This document shows, piece after piece, positions 5,093 to 6,190 of a DNA stretch of 6,190 bases. The translations under genes and the position numbers were made by a program. The notes under the pieces are model-generated. The model was not told where the DNA came from. It did not search any database and was given only the letters and a program-made list of their open reading frames with translations. The stretch comes from Lutispora sp. Lineage in GTDB: Bacteria > Bacillota > Clostridia > Lutisporales > Lutisporaceae. Position 1 is the first letter of the stretch. Every line of letters starts with the position of its first letter. The stretch lies in assembly GCA_030834765.1 (NCBI GenBank), contig JAUQXG010000528.1, positions 1 through 6,190 of the forward strand. The letters are read 5' to 3'.

Positions 5093-5630
5093 AAATCTTA
5101 TTTTTTATCCAGCTCATTATTTTTTTTACATAATCCTGGGTCTCATCAAAGGGAGGGACTCCCCCATATTTTTTTACACTTCCGGGACCTGCATTATACG
5201 CAGCAAGAGCATATTCTAAATTTCCATCAAATTCTTTAAGCATATCTTTTAAATACCTGACACCGCCATCAATATTTTGTTCTGGATTGAAAGGGTTATC
5301 AACACCTAATCCTTGGGCTGTTCCAGGCATTAATTGCATAAGCCCCATAGCTCCAGATTTTGAAACAACATCAGGATTAAAGCTGGATTCTGCTTTCATT
5401 ACAGCTTTAATGATCGTGCTGCTAAGATTATATTTTCTTGCAGCTTCATTTATCAAGTCCTCATATTCCCCATTATATTTAAAGCTTGATGGTTGGGCAT
5501 TTAACATTTCGCCATCGAGTATTTCACCAAAATTTATACTGGGATCTTTTGTAAGCCTCACATAAGAAGGTAATGTGCTTTGTATTTCAACAAGCTTTTG
5601 CTGCAAAATATTATCCAAGATATCTGACAT
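5091..5630 (-). CDS. Lytic transglycosylase, SLT domain
   Basis: This 179-residue protein ends in a Slt70-type (GH23) lytic transglycosylase domain, which cuts the MurNAc-GlcNAc bond of peptidoglycan. Motifs appear in family order. They are IIKAVMKAESSFNP (73-86) with catalytic Glu81, GAMGLMQLMPGTAQGLGV (93-110), FNPEQNIDGGVRYL (114-127), and ALAAYNAGPGSVKKYGG (141-157). The first 55 residues are polar, with no signal peptide or membrane segment. The export route is therefore unclear; some clostridial relatives sit near flagellar genes. The start is the ATG at 5630 because AGGAGG (5640-5645) is 9 bases away. A TTG at 5639 would add 3 residues but directly abuts the binding site. It is divergent from a SPOR-domain gene, which also concerns the cell wall. 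Confidence 0.92.
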   Translation of the reverse strand: MSDILDNILQQKLVEIQSTLPSYVRLTKDPSINFGEILDGEMLNAQPSSFKYNGEYEDLINEAARKYNLSSTIIKAVMKAESSFNPDVVSKSGAMGLMQLMPGTAQGLGVDNPFNPEQNIDGGVRYLKDMLKEFDGNLEYALAAYNAGPGSVKKYGGVPPFDETQDYVKKIMSWIKNKI

Positions 5631-5656
5631 GAATATCAACCTCCTAATCTGATTGT

Positions 5657-5686
5657 ATTATAAATATATTTACCATTTAATGTAAA
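5657..5686 (-). promoter_or_regulatory. Promoter of the lytic transglycosylase gene
   Basis: On the minus strand TTTACA (5681-5686) and TATAAT (5657-5662) are 18 bases apart and lie 11 bases before the AGGAGG site. The -10 is perfect and the -35 has one difference from consensus. Another TATAAT on the same strand lies at 5687-5692, which could mark a second start. Confidence 0.6.
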
Positions 5687-5702
5687 ATTATAAGTAATAG
5701 TG

Positions 5703-5731
5703 TTGAAAAGTTTCGAAAATTATGATAAATT
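5703..5731 (+). promoter_or_regulatory. Candidate promoter of the SPOR-domain gene
   Basis: TTGAAA (5703-5708), 17 bases, then TAAATT (5726-5731) preceded by TGA, which gives an extended -10 character. The spacer holds the palindrome TTTCGAAA (5711-5718). It is back to back with the transglycosylase promoter, within about 50 bases. Confidence 0.4.
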
Positions 5732-5749
5732 CAATACAGGGTGAAATAT

Positions 5750-6190
5750 ATGAGAATTACAAGATTAAAAACTAAAAATACAAGAAAGAAATATATAAAA
5801 ACAATTTTAATTATTTTTATTATAATTATTCCAAGTTCAGCCTTCCTAACATCAAAAATAATATCTAATATAGTATATAACAAACTTGATACAAAATCTA
5901 TTGAGCAATCAAAAAACTTGGGTATCTCGAACTTAGATTCCGAGGACAATAATGCCTTCAATTATATATTCGAACTTTCTGGTAAAAAACTTTATAGAGT
6001 TGAGTTAGGAAGTTTTGATAAATTTGAAGAAGCAGAAAAATTTGCAAATAAGATAAAAAGTAAAAAGTATCATTCCACTTTGAAATATAACGCTTTTATC
6101 ATAAAGGAAAAGAGGTATATAGCATATTTCGGATATTTCAAAACAAGTGAGGATGCCGAGAAAGTCATGGAGAAAATAAAAGCATCAAAA
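5750..6190 (+). CDS. Membrane-anchored SPOR-domain protein, 3' end outside window
   Basis: The frame runs 147 residues from the ATG at 5750 and is still open at the window edge. A basic N-terminus (MRITRLKTKNTRKKY) leads into one membrane segment at about residues 17-34 (TILIIFIIIIPSSAFLTS), so the rest should lie outside the membrane. A linker precedes a SPOR domain at about 81-146. It reads LYRVELGSFDKFEEAEKFA, then a central strand, then YIAYFGYFKTSEDAEKVME, which gives the RNP-like repeat with two G-[SY]-F turns followed by Ala-rich helices. SPOR domains bind glycan strands stripped of stem peptides. A role at septa or during wall turnover is therefore plausible, next to the divergent transglycosylase. 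AGGGTGA (5738-5744) lies 5 bases upstream. Whether more domains follow is unknown. Confidence 0.8.
   Translation, partial: MRITRLKTKNTRKKYIKTILIIFIIIIPSSAFLTSKIISNIVYNKLDTKSIEQSKNLGISNLDSEDNNAFNYIFELSGKKLYRVELGSFDKFEEAEKFANKIKSKKYHSTLKYNAFIIKEKRYIAYFGYFKTSEDAEKVMEKIKASK

Noticed and set aside
5287..5565. 92-codon plus-strand frame
   Set aside because: It is antisense to the conserved transglycosylase domain; its length is explained by the codon bias of the real gene.
5731..5961. 76-codon minus-strand hydrophobic frame
   Set aside because: It is antisense to the SPOR protein's membrane segment and linker, and its hydrophobicity mirrors the AT-rich code there.

Overview
The base composition is very AT-rich and the ribosome binding sites are strong GGAGG types. 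TTG starts, short spacers and a ferritin-like/rubrerythrin-type protein add to this. Together they suggest a low-GC Firmicute, most likely an anaerobic member of the Clostridia. This is an inference from style and gene families, and no rRNA or species marker is present.

Left part (1-1260). The 5' part of an XRE-family repressor gene runs off the left edge on the minus strand. Its promoter carries a small palindrome that could be its own operator. About 550 bases without an intact gene follow. They hold the N-terminal remnant of an ECF sigma factor (532-648) and a hairpin (737-766). Next, on the minus strand, comes a LapA/DUF1049-type membrane protein with a coiled-coil tail and a well-formed promoter.

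Middle part (1261-3350). Three plus-strand genes lie in a row: a deoxynucleoside kinase, a diiron ferritin-like protein and a single-domain MGMT-type protein that keeps the PCHR motif. For the first two the preferred starts are internal (1550 and 2251), chosen from Shine-Dalgarno placement. The kinase, the MGMT-type protein and the later dUTPase-like gene share a loose nucleotide-pool and DNA-repair theme, but they are not one operon. Facing them at 3147-3308 is an unreported-looking 53-residue acidic protein with a repeated FDYEED motif. It starts at TTG and ends 4 bases from the MGMT-type stop codon.

Central non-coding block (3360-3860). This is the most interesting part of the window. A consensus-like promoter (3454-3482) leads into a 17-bp imperfect direct repeat. 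A region that can fold as a closed multi-helix RNA (3556-3703) follows, ending in an intrinsic terminator (3731-3752). The next gene has its own promoter downstream of that terminator. The block therefore looks like a free-standing structured small RNA rather than a leader. I could not assign it to a family.

Right part (3861-6190). A dUTPase_2-like all-alpha protein appears to have lost two of its four metal-binding acidic residues. It is followed by a perfect 25-bp stem terminator and then a GNAT acetyltransferase. The acetyltransferase converges on a soluble lytic transglycosylase gene, and one bidirectional terminator overlaps both stop codons. Divergent from the transglycosylase is a membrane-anchored SPOR-domain protein, open at the right edge. 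These last two form a small peptidoglycan-related pair.
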